Assembly: GCA_947625955.1 (NCBI GenBank)
Contig: CANQQH010000005.1
Coordinates: forward strand, 1 to 22,362
Origin: an uncultured Clostridia bacterium
GTDB lineage: Bacteria; Bacillota; Clostridia; Christensenellales; UBA1242
Direction of reading: 5' to 3'
DNA: 22,362 nucleotides
In this document: piece by piece, positions 1 to 8,459 of the stretch
Layout: each line of letters begins with the position of its first letter
Position numbering within the stretch: the first letter of the stretch is position 1
Translations under genes and position numbers: made by a program
The notes under the pieces: model-generated
The model's input: the letters and a program-made list of their open reading frames with translations, nothing else
What the model was told of the DNA's origin: nothing
The model's database searches: none

Positions 1-247
1 TATCCTTCCCAACTCTCTCGAACTTCACAACACCGTCTGCCTTTGCAAACAATGTGTCGTCATCACCGATGCCAACATTTGCACCGGGATGAATCTTTGT
101 TCCGCGTTGACGAACAATTATATTACCAGCTTTAACTTTTTCGCCTGCATACTTTTTCACACCAAGGCGTTGAGCATTACTATCTCTGCCGTTCTTTGAC
201 GAACCGCCACCTTTCTTGTGGGCGAACAACTGTATGTTAATAAACAT
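1..247 (-). CDS. rpmA: 50S ribosomal protein L27 (3' end outside window)
   Basis: Large-subunit ribosomal protein whose N-terminus reaches towards the peptidyl-transferase centre. 82 codons are visible before the window edge cuts the gene. The product starts MFINIQLFAHKKGGGSSKNG, continues through the L27 core (NGRDSNAQRLGVKKY, RQRGTKIHPG, GIGDDDTLFA) and is nearly complete. The first nine residues form the Bacillota-type extension that Prp removes, expected between Phe8 or Phe-like and Ala9 (LF/AHKKG). The start ATG overlaps the prp stop by one base (TAATG), and its GGAGG lies inside the end of prp, so translation is probably coupled. Confidence 0.97.
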   Translation of the reverse strand, partial: MFINIQLFAHKKGGGSSKNGRDSNAQRLGVKKYAGEKVKAGNIIVRQRGTKIHPGANVGIGDDDTLFAKADGVVKFERVGKD

Positions 248-579
248 TAGCCTTTAACCTCCAATTCAATAAAATCTGAGAAACCCTCGTTCAGGTCGCT
301 GATGCCAAGGAGCATGGTGTCGAGAATAACATCCGCTTTTTCTCTTTCATCAGCCGTGATTTTTTCTGGCACAAGGATTTTTAAGTAGCCGCGCTTTTCA
401 TCGCGCTCGAAGTCGATATTGATTTTGGCAACGCTCATAAGCCCGAGCACTGCGGTCTGCACAACACTCGAAAGCGCCGCACACACAATATCTTCTCCCT
501 TTTCTCCATAGAATGTGTGCCCATCGCACTCAACCATGAAGATATGACCATTTTTTCTTTTGACATTCACAATAGTCAT
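247..579 (-). CDS. prp: Ribosomal-processing cysteine protease Prp
   Basis: Small cysteine protease (YsxB family, 110 aa) that trims the N-terminal extension of L27 before or during ribosome assembly. The family's catalytic pair is visible: His21 in GHTFYGEKGED and Cys33 in DIVCAALSS, matching the usual His-Cys spacing of about 12. It lies between rplU and rpmA, the conserved position in Bacillota. It starts 4 nt after the rplU stop, with only a weak AGGT-like ribosome binding site, and its stop overlaps the rpmA start. Its substrate is the next gene. Confidence 0.95.
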   Translation of the reverse strand: MTIVNVKRKNGHIFMVECDGHTFYGEKGEDIVCAALSSVVQTAVLGLMSVAKINIDFERDEKRGYLKILVPEKITADEREKADVILDTMLLGISDLNEGFSDFIELEVKG

Positions 580-583
580 CTTT

Positions 584-892
584 CTAACCTATCGAAACAA
601 CTTTCAATTTTGTGTATGGTTGACGATGACCTTGGCGATGACGTTCGTTCTTCTTTGCCTTATATTTGAAAACAACGATTTTCTTTTCTTTTCCTTGTTC
701 CAAAACTTCGGCCTTTGCTTTCACACCAGCAACAAAAGGTGTTCCAGTTGTAACATTGCCGTCGTCGTCGCAAACCAAGAGGCAGTCAAGTTCAACAGTG
801 TCGCCAACATTTGCCTTGATTTTTTCAGCTTTGAAATACTTGTTTGGCTCAACTTTATATTGCTTTCCGCCTGTGCTAACGATTGCGTACAT
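584..892 (-). CDS. rplU: 50S ribosomal protein L21
   Basis: Ribosomal protein L21, 102 aa, beginning MYAIVSTGGKQYKVEPNKYF and ending in the KLKVVSIG tail; NERHRQGHRQPYTKLKV is the family's C-terminal signature. A longer reading frame runs upstream to about 967, but the ATG at 892 is chosen because GGAGG sits about 9 nt before it and the L21 family starts here. First gene of rplU-prp-rpmA, driven by the promoter at 982-1010 and preceded by a structured leader. Confidence 0.96.
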   Translation of the reverse strand: MYAIVSTGGKQYKVEPNKYFKAEKIKANVGDTVELDCLLVCDDDGNVTTGTPFVAGVKAKAEVLEQGKEKKIVVFKYKAKKNERHRQGHRQPYTKLKVVSIG

Positions 893-975
893 AATTTTTC
901 CTCCTCTCTCCAGTCTCACTGCACTAGGTGATGAGCTTTCGCCCAAAACTTTACAAACCCTTCGCATGTGGCACG
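893..975 (-). ncRNA. Probable ribosomal protein L21 leader (cis-regulatory RNA)
   Basis: About 80 nt of 5' UTR between the predicted transcription start and rplU. On the minus strand it contains a GGGC-GAAA-GCTC tetraloop hairpin and then a second stem, CC(t)AGT-gcagtgag-ACTGG, just before the GGAGG of rplU. Bacillota rplU genes commonly carry an autoregulatory L21 leader here. I infer that identity from position and structure; I did not match it to a covariance model. Confidence 0.55.
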
Positions 976-981
976 ATGGTT

Positions 982-1010
982 ATTCTACACCATCTTTTAC
1001 TTTTTGTCAA
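982..1010 (-). promoter_or_regulatory. Promoter of rplU-prp-rpmA
   Basis: Minus strand TTGACA (1010-1005), 17-nt spacer, TAGAAT (987-982). Near-consensus sigma-A promoter placed between the DUF2344 stop codon and the L21 leader. Confidence 0.85.
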
Positions 1011-1029
1011 CTATTCGTTTTATATTATT

Positions 1030-1584
1030 TTACGACTCTTCGCCAATCTCAACAACTTCGCCCGAGCCGTTCACATAGTAGAGTTCTTCCTTCACAACAT
1101 CAACTTCGCAGTTTGCAGCGCTCTTGATCTTTTCAATAAGGTTTTTGATCTTCTCTTCGTCTTCCTTAACAAGACACAGCACTCCGTCAGCGCTAACATC
1201 AAATGAGCGAAGGGTCTCAGTCGGCTCTTTTTTTAGCACTTTCTCAACCTCCGCCATTGCCTCGCCGTCCAAAAGCGTTATATGATACTGCCCAACAAGG
1301 CCATGCTTTGAGAACTCAACATCCGTTTCAAAAACGTTTTCAATCTCCCAATATGGTGGCAGGTTGTGTTCAATCGAGCTTTCAACAACGCTCGAATCAA
1401 GGCTGGTCTTTACTTCCAAAAACTCGCACAAACTTTCAATCCCCAGCGGAGTTGCACCCAACAATTCAAATTGAAATTTTGCGTCAATTCCTGAAAGCAG
1501 GAAAACTCTTTTCATGATACGCTCAATGTTGGCTTTGTTGAAGAACACGCCCTCGTCAATTTTCTTGAACTTAACAATGACCAT
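1030..1584 (-). CDS. DUF2344 (TIGR03936) radical-SAM-linked protein
   Basis: 184-aa protein of the DUF2344/TIGR03936 family, which accompanies the TIGR03960 radical-SAM protein in Clostridia and is of unproven function. Family features include the opening VIVKFKKIDEGVFFNKANIERIMKR and the TPLGIESLCEFLEVK stretch. It is shorter than many relatives, which run to about 220 aa. The ATG at 1584 overlaps the radical-SAM gene by 14 nt and has a G-rich ribosome binding site (GGGGG), so the two are co-translated. In many Clostridia an RNase G gene sits between this gene and rplU; it is absent here. Confidence 0.8.
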   Translation of the reverse strand: MVIVKFKKIDEGVFFNKANIERIMKRVFLLSGIDAKFQFELLGATPLGIESLCEFLEVKTSLDSSVVESSIEHNLPPYWEIENVFETDVEFSKHGLVGQYHITLLDGEAMAEVEKVLKKEPTETLRSFDVSADGVLCLVKEDEEKIKNLIEKIKSAANCEVDVVKEELYYVNGSGEVVEIGEES

Positions 1585-3358
1585 TGCACACCCCCGCCTT
1601 TTGAAGTCCGCACAATGAACACTTATGCGCGCAAGAAAGCGTCACTTCCCCGTTGAGCGCCTTTTTATATTCATTTTGCAAAAATTCTTTTGAAACGCCC
1701 GAGTCGATGAGGTCCCAAGCCAAGATTTCATTTTCGTCTTTCTTTGCAAGGTATTTTTGCTTGTCTAGCCCCACAATCTCAAACGCATCGTCGAACGCCT
1801 TGAAGTTCGACTGATTCAAAATTGCGCCGCGCTTGAACGCCATGATAATCATCTTGCCAACATCTCTGTCGCCGCGAGCAATGATTGCTTCAACCTCGCT
1901 TTGCCTTGGGTCTTCATGTTCATATTTCGCGCCAAGTTTACCAAGTGCAGCGCTGAAAAATTTCTGCCTCTTTTCCGCCTCTTCCCTGCCGATAAATGCG
2001 CACCATTGCAAAGGCGTGAGCGGCATTGGAATGAATGTTGATGTTTGAACGGTGATTTCAAGCGGCCGCTTCGACAAACGACATTTTTCGTATAAATCTT
2101 GCACTTTTACCACTAAATTCACGATTTCCATGAGATCATTTGCGGTTTCTGTTGGCAAACCGATCATCAAAAGGAGCTTGACTTTGGTGTAGCCGTTCTT
2201 GAAAGCGTTTTTGAGCGACGACTCAATTTCGCTGTTTTGAAGCGCTTTGTTGATAACGCGCCTGAGCCTCTCGGTTGACGCCTCAATGCTCAGCGTGATG
2301 GTGTCGCTTTTCTCAACGCTTGAAAGTTTTGAGTCGAAGATTTCGTCGCGATGGTTCTCAATGCTCCACTTAACACCATGGCTTTTGCAGAGCGGGTCAA
2401 TAAAGCCGATGAGATTCACCAGCTTGTTATAGCTCGATGGCTCGGGCAAATACAGTTTGAGTTTGTCTAGCCCAGAGTTTATGATTTGGCTGGTTGCCTG
2501 TGTCACCAGGTTTTGAACGCGCCTTTCTCTCACAGGCCTATCGGTGTAGCCCTCCTGACAGAACCTGCAACCCTTGTCACAGCCGCGCGCCAGCTCAATA
2601 ATTGCGCACTCGTTTTCAGTTTTGACATTTGGCACCATGAGTTTTGTTGGAAAATATGTCCTGTCGAGGTCGCGAACAACCTGCCTTTTCACCACCTTGC
2701 CAACAATCTTTTTTATCTCCCCAGTCTTTTTATACTCAAACGCAACGAGCGACGGAACATACACCCCTTCTAGTTTTGCAAGTTCCTTCAAAACGTCTGG
2801 CTTTTTGAGACTGGAAAGCTTGGCTTTCATGATAGTGTCAACCACCTTGATGATGGTGTCCTCAAAGTCGCCAACAATGAAAAAGTCCATAAAATACGCA
2901 AGTGGCTCAGGGTTATATGCGCCGCGCCCAAACCCGAAAACAAGCGGATAGTCCTTCTCCCTCTTGCTCGCCTCATACGGAATGGACGCAAGATAGAGCA
3001 TATAGAGAATGTTCGTGTATTCATATTCCTTGCAAAGCGGAAATCCCAGAATCTCAAACTTCGAAAGTGGGGTCTTGTTTTCAAGAGAAAAAAGTGGTTG
3101 CTCAGCTCTGCGCAGTTCACCTGCCATGTCAATTGCAGGTGCAAAACAACGTTCAGAGCTATACCCCTTTTTGTCGTTTAGAAGACTATATAAAATTCTA
3201 GTTTCTCTGTTTTGCATCCCAACTTCATATAAATTTGGGTAGCAGAGACAGAAACGCACTCGCATTTCGTCACTAACAGGGCAAACGCCAACTTCGCCGC
3301 CAATATACCTTGCCGGCTTCTCAACTTTTTTCAAAATGTTAGTGAGTTTTTTGTCCAT
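1571..3358 (-). CDS. TIGR03960-family radical SAM protein
   Basis: About 595-aa radical SAM protein with an N-terminal B12-binding-like region (RFCLCYPNLYEVGMQN) and the iron-sulfur motif ARGCDKGCRFCQEGY, giving C-x3-C-x2-C at residues 260, 264 and 267. The C-terminus is cysteine-rich (CAHKCSLCGLQKAGVCNGHC) and may hold a second cluster. The reaction of this family is not established. A GTG two codons upstream (3364) is possible, but AAGG lies 5 nt before the ATG at 3358, which I prefer. It overlaps DUF2344 at its 3' end and has its own promoter upstream. Confidence 0.88.
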   Translation of the reverse strand: MDKKLTNILKKVEKPARYIGGEVGVCPVSDEMRVRFCLCYPNLYEVGMQNRETRILYSLLNDKKGYSSERCFAPAIDMAGELRRAEQPLFSLENKTPLSKFEILGFPLCKEYEYTNILYMLYLASIPYEASKREKDYPLVFGFGRGAYNPEPLAYFMDFFIVGDFEDTIIKVVDTIMKAKLSSLKKPDVLKELAKLEGVYVPSLVAFEYKKTGEIKKIVGKVVKRQVVRDLDRTYFPTKLMVPNVKTENECAIIELARGCDKGCRFCQEGYTDRPVRERRVQNLVTQATSQIINSGLDKLKLYLPEPSSYNKLVNLIGFIDPLCKSHGVKWSIENHRDEIFDSKLSSVEKSDTITLSIEASTERLRRVINKALQNSEIESSLKNAFKNGYTKVKLLLMIGLPTETANDLMEIVNLVVKVQDLYEKCRLSKRPLEITVQTSTFIPMPLTPLQWCAFIGREEAEKRQKFFSAALGKLGAKYEHEDPRQSEVEAIIARGDRDVGKMIIMAFKRGAILNQSNFKAFDDAFEIVGLDKQKYLAKKDENEILAWDLIDSGVSKEFLQNEYKKALNGEVTLSCAHKCSLCGLQKAGVCNGHC

Positions 3359-3385
3359 TGCCACCTTAATAGAAAAACAAGTTTA

Positions 3386-3414
3386 ATATTATCACCATAT
3401 TTTATATATGTCAA
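3386..3414 (-). promoter_or_regulatory. Promoter of the radical SAM/DUF2344 operon
   Basis: Minus strand TTGACA (3414-3409), 17-nt spacer, TAATAT (3391-3386), about 28 nt before the gene start. Confidence 0.85.
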
Positions 3415-3450
3415 TAGTGAGAATTTGCATTTTTTCATAAAAAACCATAG

Positions 3451-3478
3451 AAAAAAACCGCAAAATTTGCGATTTTTA
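3451..3478. terminator. Bidirectional hairpin terminator after the hydrolase
   Basis: CGCAAA-A-TTTGCG with an A-tract on the left and a T-tract on the right, so it can act in either direction. It lies 3' of the hydrolase gene on the minus strand. The stem is short and the loop tight, so strength is uncertain. Confidence 0.45.
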
Positions 3479-3544
3479 ATAGATTATTTGCAAAAAACAC
3501 CTCAAATTATATTAATTTTAACAAATAAAAATTCAAATTTCACT

Positions 3545-4531
3545 TCACAAATACTTGTGAACAAAATCAAAAACAGTTTTGAAATAAAGCTCAGAGTCCT
3601 GCGTTGCGCTATACGCATGAGTTGCCCCCTCAACCACGAGCTTTTCTTTCTCAATGTTTGGGTTCGCTCCGAAAACCTCATCGAGCATAGAAGCAGGAAC
3701 AAAGGTGTCCGCCCCGCCGTGGATGAAGAGCATTGGTGTCTTCGACTTTTTCAGCTGCTTCACGCAGTCATATTCGGTGAGAGATTTTCCAAGCCTGAGC
3801 CTCGCAATAAAGTTGGATGCGCTCATAATAAATCTTCGAAATGGAAGTTTGAGAACATATTCAAGAACGTATTGAAATTGCTTATACGCGCTTGAAAATC
3901 CGCAGTCCTCAATGGCGCAAACGATATTCTCTGGCAGTGTCTCACCCACCGCACACATGATAGTTGCCGCACCCATGCTCACCCCATGCAAAACAATTTT
4001 CGCGTTGCTGTTGTCGTTTATGATATAGTTCGCCCAGTCGATAACCTCGAACCTGTCGCCAAAGCCCATTCCAACATATTTGCCCTCGCTCTGGCCATGT
4101 CCTTTGAGGTCTGGCATGAGAACGTTGAAGCCCTCGTCATAGAACTTGTGAGCATAAAAGCCCATTTCAAGGCTCTTGCCGCGATAGCCATGGAAAGTGA
4201 TAACCCAGTTGTCGGTTGGTGTAGCGTTCAAAATCTTGTAGGCTTTGAGTTTATAGCTGTCGCCACTGGTGATTTCCACCAGTTCCTTGTCTATTTCTCC
4301 AAGCCATTCTTCGTCGCTAAATGGGACTGGCATATTAACGTCGAACCCGCTTGGCGCGTTTTGAACTGCGGGAAAAGTTGCGTCGAGTGCGAACTCAAAA
4401 AACACGCCGCCAACAACAAAATAAAGCAAGGCAAAAAACAACAAAACTCCACCCAGAACGCATGATAAAATTATAGCAATACGCTTTTTTGTTTTTGGAC
4501 TCAGTGGTTTTCGTTTTTTAGTCTTTTCCAT
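3545..4531 (-). CDS. Membrane-anchored alpha/beta hydrolase
   Basis: Roughly 328-aa serine hydrolase with a basic N-terminus (KTKKRKPLSPKTKKR), one transmembrane helix at about residues 19-44 and an extracytoplasmic hydrolase domain. Visible catalytic elements are HGYRG near residue 115 (oxyanion region), the nucleophile elbow GVSMG (Ser185), Asp275 in GGADTFVP and His305 in GATHAYS. It resembles YqkD-type esterases; the substrate is unknown. The ATG at 4531 is preferred over a TTG one codon upstream. It overlaps the stop of the flavoprotein gene by 14 nt, so the two are probably one operon. Confidence 0.85.
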   Translation of the reverse strand: MEKTKKRKPLSPKTKKRIAIILSCVLGGVLLFFALLYFVVGGVFFEFALDATFPAVQNAPSGFDVNMPVPFSDEEWLGEIDKELVEITSGDSYKLKAYKILNATPTDNWVITFHGYRGKSLEMGFYAHKFYDEGFNVLMPDLKGHGQSEGKYVGMGFGDRFEVIDWANYIINDNSNAKIVLHGVSMGAATIMCAVGETLPENIVCAIEDCGFSSAYKQFQYVLEYVLKLPFRRFIMSASNFIARLRLGKSLTEYDCVKQLKKSKTPMLFIHGGADTFVPASMLDEVFGANPNIEKEKLVVEGATHAYSATQDSELYFKTVFDFVHKYL

Positions 4532-5381
4532 CAATCATCTTAACATATCTAACTGCTTCAATTCCGGCAACTGCGCCCTCGCCAACAGCCTTTGAAACTT
4601 GCAAAAGCCCGCCAACACAATCTCCGCAAGCAAAAGCCCCTGCAAGATTCGTCATTTGGTTCTTGTCAACCTCGATTGCATTTCCGTTTGTTATAAGCCC
4701 AAGTTGTTTTGCAATTTCAAAACTTGAAAGCGAGCCAAGGGCAACAAAAGCTCCATCAACTTTGATAGTTTCATCTTCAAAAACAACCTCTTCAAGCATA
4801 TCTTTTCCGTTGAAGCCAACAATATTTTTGCTGATTATTTTAATATTTTTGCTCATTTTTTGCGTTTTTGGAGCGTTTTTTGATATCAAATACACCGTTT
4901 TTGCGTTTTTTGCAAGTTCCTCTGCTTCGCTGAGTGCAAACTCACCGTCGCCAATAACGCAAACATCGCGACCTGTGAAAAAGAAGCCGTCGCATATTGC
5001 GCAGTAGCTAACATTGGCATTTTCAAAAGGCGCCAGGCCATCAACGGTCTTTCCTGCCCCAAGCGCAAGAATTATTGCCTTTGCCTCAAAAGATTTATCT
5101 TTCAATTCAACAATATAAGTATGCGCATCAAAGTCGTTTTTTATTTGCAAAACCTCACCGCGCAAAAACTCGCCGCCAAGTTTTTTATATTGCTCCACTC
5201 CGCGATTTATTAGGTCTTCACCCGATATGCTTTCAAAACCATAGTAGTTTTGAATGGCTTTTGCTTTCAAAAGAGCCGACGAGCCACCGTCGATAACCAA
5301 AACATCTGCGCCCGCACGCTTTGCATAGATTGCGGCAGATATTCCTGCGGGCCCGCCGCCAAGCACTATAACATCTTTCAT
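4518..5381 (-). CDS. Thioredoxin-reductase-like flavoprotein
   Basis: 287-aa FAD disulfide oxidoreductase of the TrxB family. FAD site GGGPAG (residues 8-13), redox-active CxxC in SYCAICDG (Cys127, Cys130), second dinucleotide fold VIGDGEFA (142-149), and C-terminal FAD contact AFACGDC (249-255). It is slightly shorter than typical TrxB (about 305-320). The residues where NADPH-specific enzymes carry HRRxxxR read YLISKNAPKTQK, so the electron donor may not be NADPH. GAGGA lies before the ATG. It is divergent from the GlpA-like operon and translationally overlaps the hydrolase downstream. Confidence 0.82.
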   Translation of the reverse strand: MKDVIVLGGGPAGISAAIYAKRAGADVLVIDGGSSALLKAKAIQNYYGFESISGEDLINRGVEQYKKLGGEFLRGEVLQIKNDFDAHTYIVELKDKSFEAKAIILALGAGKTVDGLAPFENANVSYCAICDGFFFTGRDVCVIGDGEFALSEAEELAKNAKTVYLISKNAPKTQKMSKNIKIISKNIVGFNGKDMLEEVVFEDETIKVDGAFVALGSLSSFEIAKQLGLITNGNAIEVDKNQMTNLAGAFACGDCVGGLLQVSKAVGEGAVAGIEAVRYVKMIDGKD

Positions 5382-5454
5382 TTATTTTTCCTCAGCAACA
5401 TAATAACATTTTATACGAAAATTGAAAAACAATTTTGGCTGTTTTGAAATTTAT

Positions 5455-5483
5455 TTGACAACATTTTTTCGCGTCATTATTAT
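5455..5483 (+). promoter_or_regulatory. Promoter of the GlpA-like operon, almost leaderless
   Basis: TTGACA (5455-5460), 17-nt spacer, TATTAT (5478-5483). The start codon is at 5493, only 9 nt after the -10 box, so the transcript would begin within a few bases of the ATG. No Shine-Dalgarno can fit. Confidence 0.82.
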
Positions 5484-5492
5484 GATAGTATT

Positions 5493-6911
5493 ATGAAAAT
5501 TTATGACACATTAATAATAGGCGCGGGAGTTATTGGCTCGTTTTTGGCAAGCGACCTCGCCCGCTCTGGCTACTCAGTTTGTCTCGTCGACAAAGCCGCC
5601 GACGTTTCAACAGGCGCAAGCAAAGCAAACAGCGGCCTTATTCACGCCGGGTTCGACGCAAAACCAAACACGCTCAAAGCCAAACTCAATGTTGAAGGCA
5701 ACAGAATGTATCCGCTCATCGCAAAGCGCCTGTCGCTCCCCATAAAGAAAGTTGGCACGCTCGTTGTTGGCAGCGACAAAAAGGTTGTTGAAAATCTCTA
5801 TGCGCGCGGGATGGCAAACGGCGTTAAGAACCTTTCGATTCTTCAAAGAGACCAAATCAAAGAGATCGTTCCAAACATCAACGATAGCGTTTCTGTTGCG
5901 CTCCACGCGAAGGATTCTTATATCATCAGTCCCTACCTTCTCACAATCAGTCTCGCCGATGAGGCTATTATCAACGGCGCGGACATCATTTTGAATTTCG
6001 ACATCAAGAGCGTCAAACGCGAAAGCGGCATTTTCACTATTAAAAGTGCCGAAAAAACCATTTGCACAAAAACAATAATAAACTCAGCTGGCGCGGGAGT
6101 TAACGAGGTTGCAAAGTTGATTGGCAGCGAAACCTACCCGATTGTTTTCCGCCGCGGCGAATACTTCGTGCTCGACTCAACTGAGAGCGGCATTGCCCCA
6201 CTCACCATTTTTCCTTTGCCTAGTGAACACAGCAAGGGCGTTTTGGTGACCCCAACGATCGATGGCAACATTCTCGTTGGCCCAACGAGCTATGAGAGCG
6301 ACAGCTCAACAATCACCACATCGGTGGGTCTTGGCTATGTTAGGGAGAATTCGGCATCCCTGCTTTGCAACATCAACCTCAAAAAGAGCATAAGACAGTT
6401 CAGCGGAGTGAGATGCGTTGTTGGCGACGACTTCGTTATCGAAAAGAGCAAGAAAGTTGACGGCGTTTTGACCCTTGCAGGGATTTGCTCACCTGGGCTC
6501 TCAGCCGCCCCTGCCATCTCAAAATATGCAATAAATTTGCTTGGGCTCAACTATGCCCCAAGTGAAAATGCGAAAAAAATCCAGCCATACACTCTTTTCA
6601 AAAACTGCTCAAAACCAGAGAAAAATGAACTTCTCAGCAAAAACAAGGCTTATGGAAAAATTATCTGCAAATGCGAAAATATCACCGAGGGCGACATTTT
6701 GATGGCGCTTGACCGTCCGCTGAAAATTCAGTCAATCGACGGAGTGAAGCGTAGAGTCAGGGCTGGAATGGGAAGATGTCAAGGTGGATTTTGTATGCTT
6801 GCGGTTGCGAATATAATCGCAAAAAAACGCAAAATACCCCTTGAAGAGGTGCTAAAAGAGAACAAAAACAGCAATTTTATCATGTTTGACATTCGCGGAG
6901 GTGCAAGATGA
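5493..6911 (+). CDS. GlpA-like FAD-dependent dehydrogenase with BFD-type iron-sulfur domain
   Basis: 472-aa flavoprotein of the glycerol-3-phosphate dehydrogenase/2-hydroxyglutarate oxidase (DAO) superfamily. N-terminal Rossmann motif GAGVIGSFLASDLAR, then the ASKANSGLIHAGFD substrate/FAD loop. The C-terminal BFD-like [2Fe-2S] domain has cysteines at 392 and 394 (CKC) and 429 and 434 (CQGGFC). Together with the next two genes it forms the triad seen in anaerobes, usually annotated as an anaerobic glycerol-3-phosphate dehydrogenase. Substrate is inferred, not shown, and no glycerol kinase or facilitator is visible. The stop overlaps the next start (ATGA). Confidence 0.85.
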   Translation: MKIYDTLIIGAGVIGSFLASDLARSGYSVCLVDKAADVSTGASKANSGLIHAGFDAKPNTLKAKLNVEGNRMYPLIAKRLSLPIKKVGTLVVGSDKKVVENLYARGMANGVKNLSILQRDQIKEIVPNINDSVSVALHAKDSYIISPYLLTISLADEAIINGADIILNFDIKSVKRESGIFTIKSAEKTICTKTIINSAGAGVNEVAKLIGSETYPIVFRRGEYFVLDSTESGIAPLTIFPLPSEHSKGVLVTPTIDGNILVGPTSYESDSSTITTSVGLGYVRENSASLLCNINLKKSIRQFSGVRCVVGDDFVIEKSKKVDGVLTLAGICSPGLSAAPAISKYAINLLGLNYAPSENAKKIQPYTLFKNCSKPEKNELLSKNKAYGKIICKCENITEGDILMALDRPLKIQSIDGVKRRVRAGMGRCQGGFCMLAVANIIAKKRKIPLEEVLKENKNSNFIMFDIRGGAR

Positions 6912-8128
6912 ACTTTGATGTTGTGATAATCGGCGGGGGCCCTGCCGGCATGAGTTCGGCGATTGCAAGTGCCCAAAACGGCAGCCGCGTTTTGCTCGTT
7001 GAAAGAAATGAGGCTTTGGGCGGAGTGCTCAATCAGTGCATCCATAGCGGCTTTGGGCTCCACTACTACAACGAGGAACTGACCGGACCCGAGTTCGCAA
7101 ACAGGCTTGAAAACGAACTGAAAAAAGAAAAGAACATTGAGGTTCTTATCAACACTTTCGTGACAAGCATTAAAGATAACGAAGTCACCATTGTCAATTC
7201 AAATGGCGAACAGAAAGTCAAAGCCAAGTCCATCATCCTTGCAACAGGTGCAAGAGAGAAAACCGCTGCAAACATCTGCCTCACAGGTTCAAGACCTGCT
7301 GGGGTTATGACCGCTGGAACCGCGCAAAAAATGGTGAACATCATGGGCAAGCTTCCAGGAAAAGACATTGTTATTCTCGGCAGCGGCGACATCGGGCTCA
7401 TCATGGCGCGAAGGCTCGTGCTGGAAGGCGCGAACGTCAAAGCCGTTTTGGAAATCAACCCTGTCACGAGTGGGCTTCGCAGGAATGTTTTGCAGTGCCT
7501 TGACGACTTCAACATCCCTCTCCTTTTGAAAACCACGGTGTTCAGCGTTGTTGGCGAGAACAAAATTGAGGGTATCCTCTATGGTAATGTTGACGAGAAC
7601 TACAATCCAATCAAGTCAACAGAAAAGTTCATGAAGTGCGACTGCCTGATTCTCTCGGTTGGGCTCACTCCCGAAACCGATCTTCTTCCCGACCTCAAAA
7701 TCATGAAGGCAACGGGCGGCGCCGAAATCAACGAATACTACATGACCAACATAAAGAACGTGTTCAGTGCTGGCAATGTTTTGCATATTCACGACCTCGT
7801 TGACAATGTGTGTTTGGAAAGCGCGCTCGCCGGGAAATATGCAAGTTTGTCGGCGCAAGGAAAACTTAGTTTTTCCTCTCCTATCGAAGTTGCAAGCGGA
7901 AAGGGCATCAGCTATGTTGTGCCATCTGTTTGCTACAAAAACGGAGAAAAACTCATTGCAAAGTTCAGGCTGAAAACGAAAATAACGCGCAAAAACATAG
8001 TTGCGAAAAGCGGCTCAAAAGTCCTCGCGAAGAAATTCATGCTCGCGGGAACGCCCGGCGAAATGGTGACTTTTGAGATTGACAAGTCAAGCGCCGAAAA
8101 ACAAATTGTTGTGGAGGTGGAAGAATGA
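6908..8128 (+). CDS. FAD/NAD(P)-dependent oxidoreductase, partner of the GlpA-like subunit
   Basis: 406-aa pyridine-nucleotide-disulfide-type oxidoreductase. FAD motif IGGGPAGMSSA at the N-terminus, the LNQCIHSGFG segment typical of this partner subunit, a second nucleotide fold VILGSGDIGLIMARRL and a C-terminal FAD contact NVFSAGNVLHIHD. It probably moves electrons between the GlpA-like subunit and NAD(P) or another carrier. Start and stop both overlap neighbours as ATGA, pointing to tightly coupled, equimolar synthesis of the three proteins. Confidence 0.85.
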   Translation: MNFDVVIIGGGPAGMSSAIASAQNGSRVLLVERNEALGGVLNQCIHSGFGLHYYNEELTGPEFANRLENELKKEKNIEVLINTFVTSIKDNEVTIVNSNGEQKVKAKSIILATGAREKTAANICLTGSRPAGVMTAGTAQKMVNIMGKLPGKDIVILGSGDIGLIMARRLVLEGANVKAVLEINPVTSGLRRNVLQCLDDFNIPLLLKTTVFSVVGENKIEGILYGNVDENYNPIKSTEKFMKCDCLILSVGLTPETDLLPDLKIMKATGGAEINEYYMTNIKNVFSAGNVLHIHDLVDNVCLESALAGKYASLSAQGKLSFSSPIEVASGKGISYVVPSVCYKNGEKLIAKFRLKTKITRKNIVAKSGSKVLAKKFMLAGTPGEMVTFEIDKSSAEKQIVVEVEE

Positions 8129-8457
8129 ATCTAACTTGCATAATGTGCCCAATGGGCTGCGAACTGACCGCCACAAAAACAAGCGACGGCTACAAAATCA
8201 GCGGCAACAATTGTTTGCGCGGAGAAAAATTTGGCAAGGAAGAACTGACCTCGCCAAAGCGAATCGTGACCGCGCTTGTTCACACGGACAGGGGCGTCAC
8301 GAGTGTGAAAACCTCTGTTGCCATCGACAAAAATAAAATCTTCGATGTTATGAAAGAAATTGATAAAGTGCACCTAAAAAACGCAAAAATTGGTGATATT
8401 GTTATAAAAAATGTGCTTGGAACAGGCGCCGATGTCGTTATCACCAAATCAATATAG
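8125..8457 (+). CDS. DUF1667 small iron-sulfur/zinc-type protein
   Basis: 110-aa DUF1667 protein, third member of the GlpA-like/FAD/DUF1667 triad. Four cysteines lie at the N-terminus: Cys5, Cys8 and Cys12 (CIMCPMGC) and Cys30 (NNCLRGE), the layout expected of a metal or cluster site. A conserved TSPKRIVTALV segment follows. Probably a small electron-transfer or assembly subunit; function is not established. Last gene of the operon. Confidence 0.85.
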   Translation: MNLTCIMCPMGCELTATKTSDGYKISGNNCLRGEKFGKEELTSPKRIVTALVHTDRGVTSVKTSVAIDKNKIFDVMKEIDKVHLKNAKIGDIVIKNVLGTGADVVITKSI

Positions 8458-8459
8458 CT

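Noticed and set aside
666..1127. Plus-strand 153-aa frame opposite rplU and DUF2344
   Set aside because: Antisense shadow of well-recognised genes and their leader; serine/leucine-rich composition typical of antisense frames.
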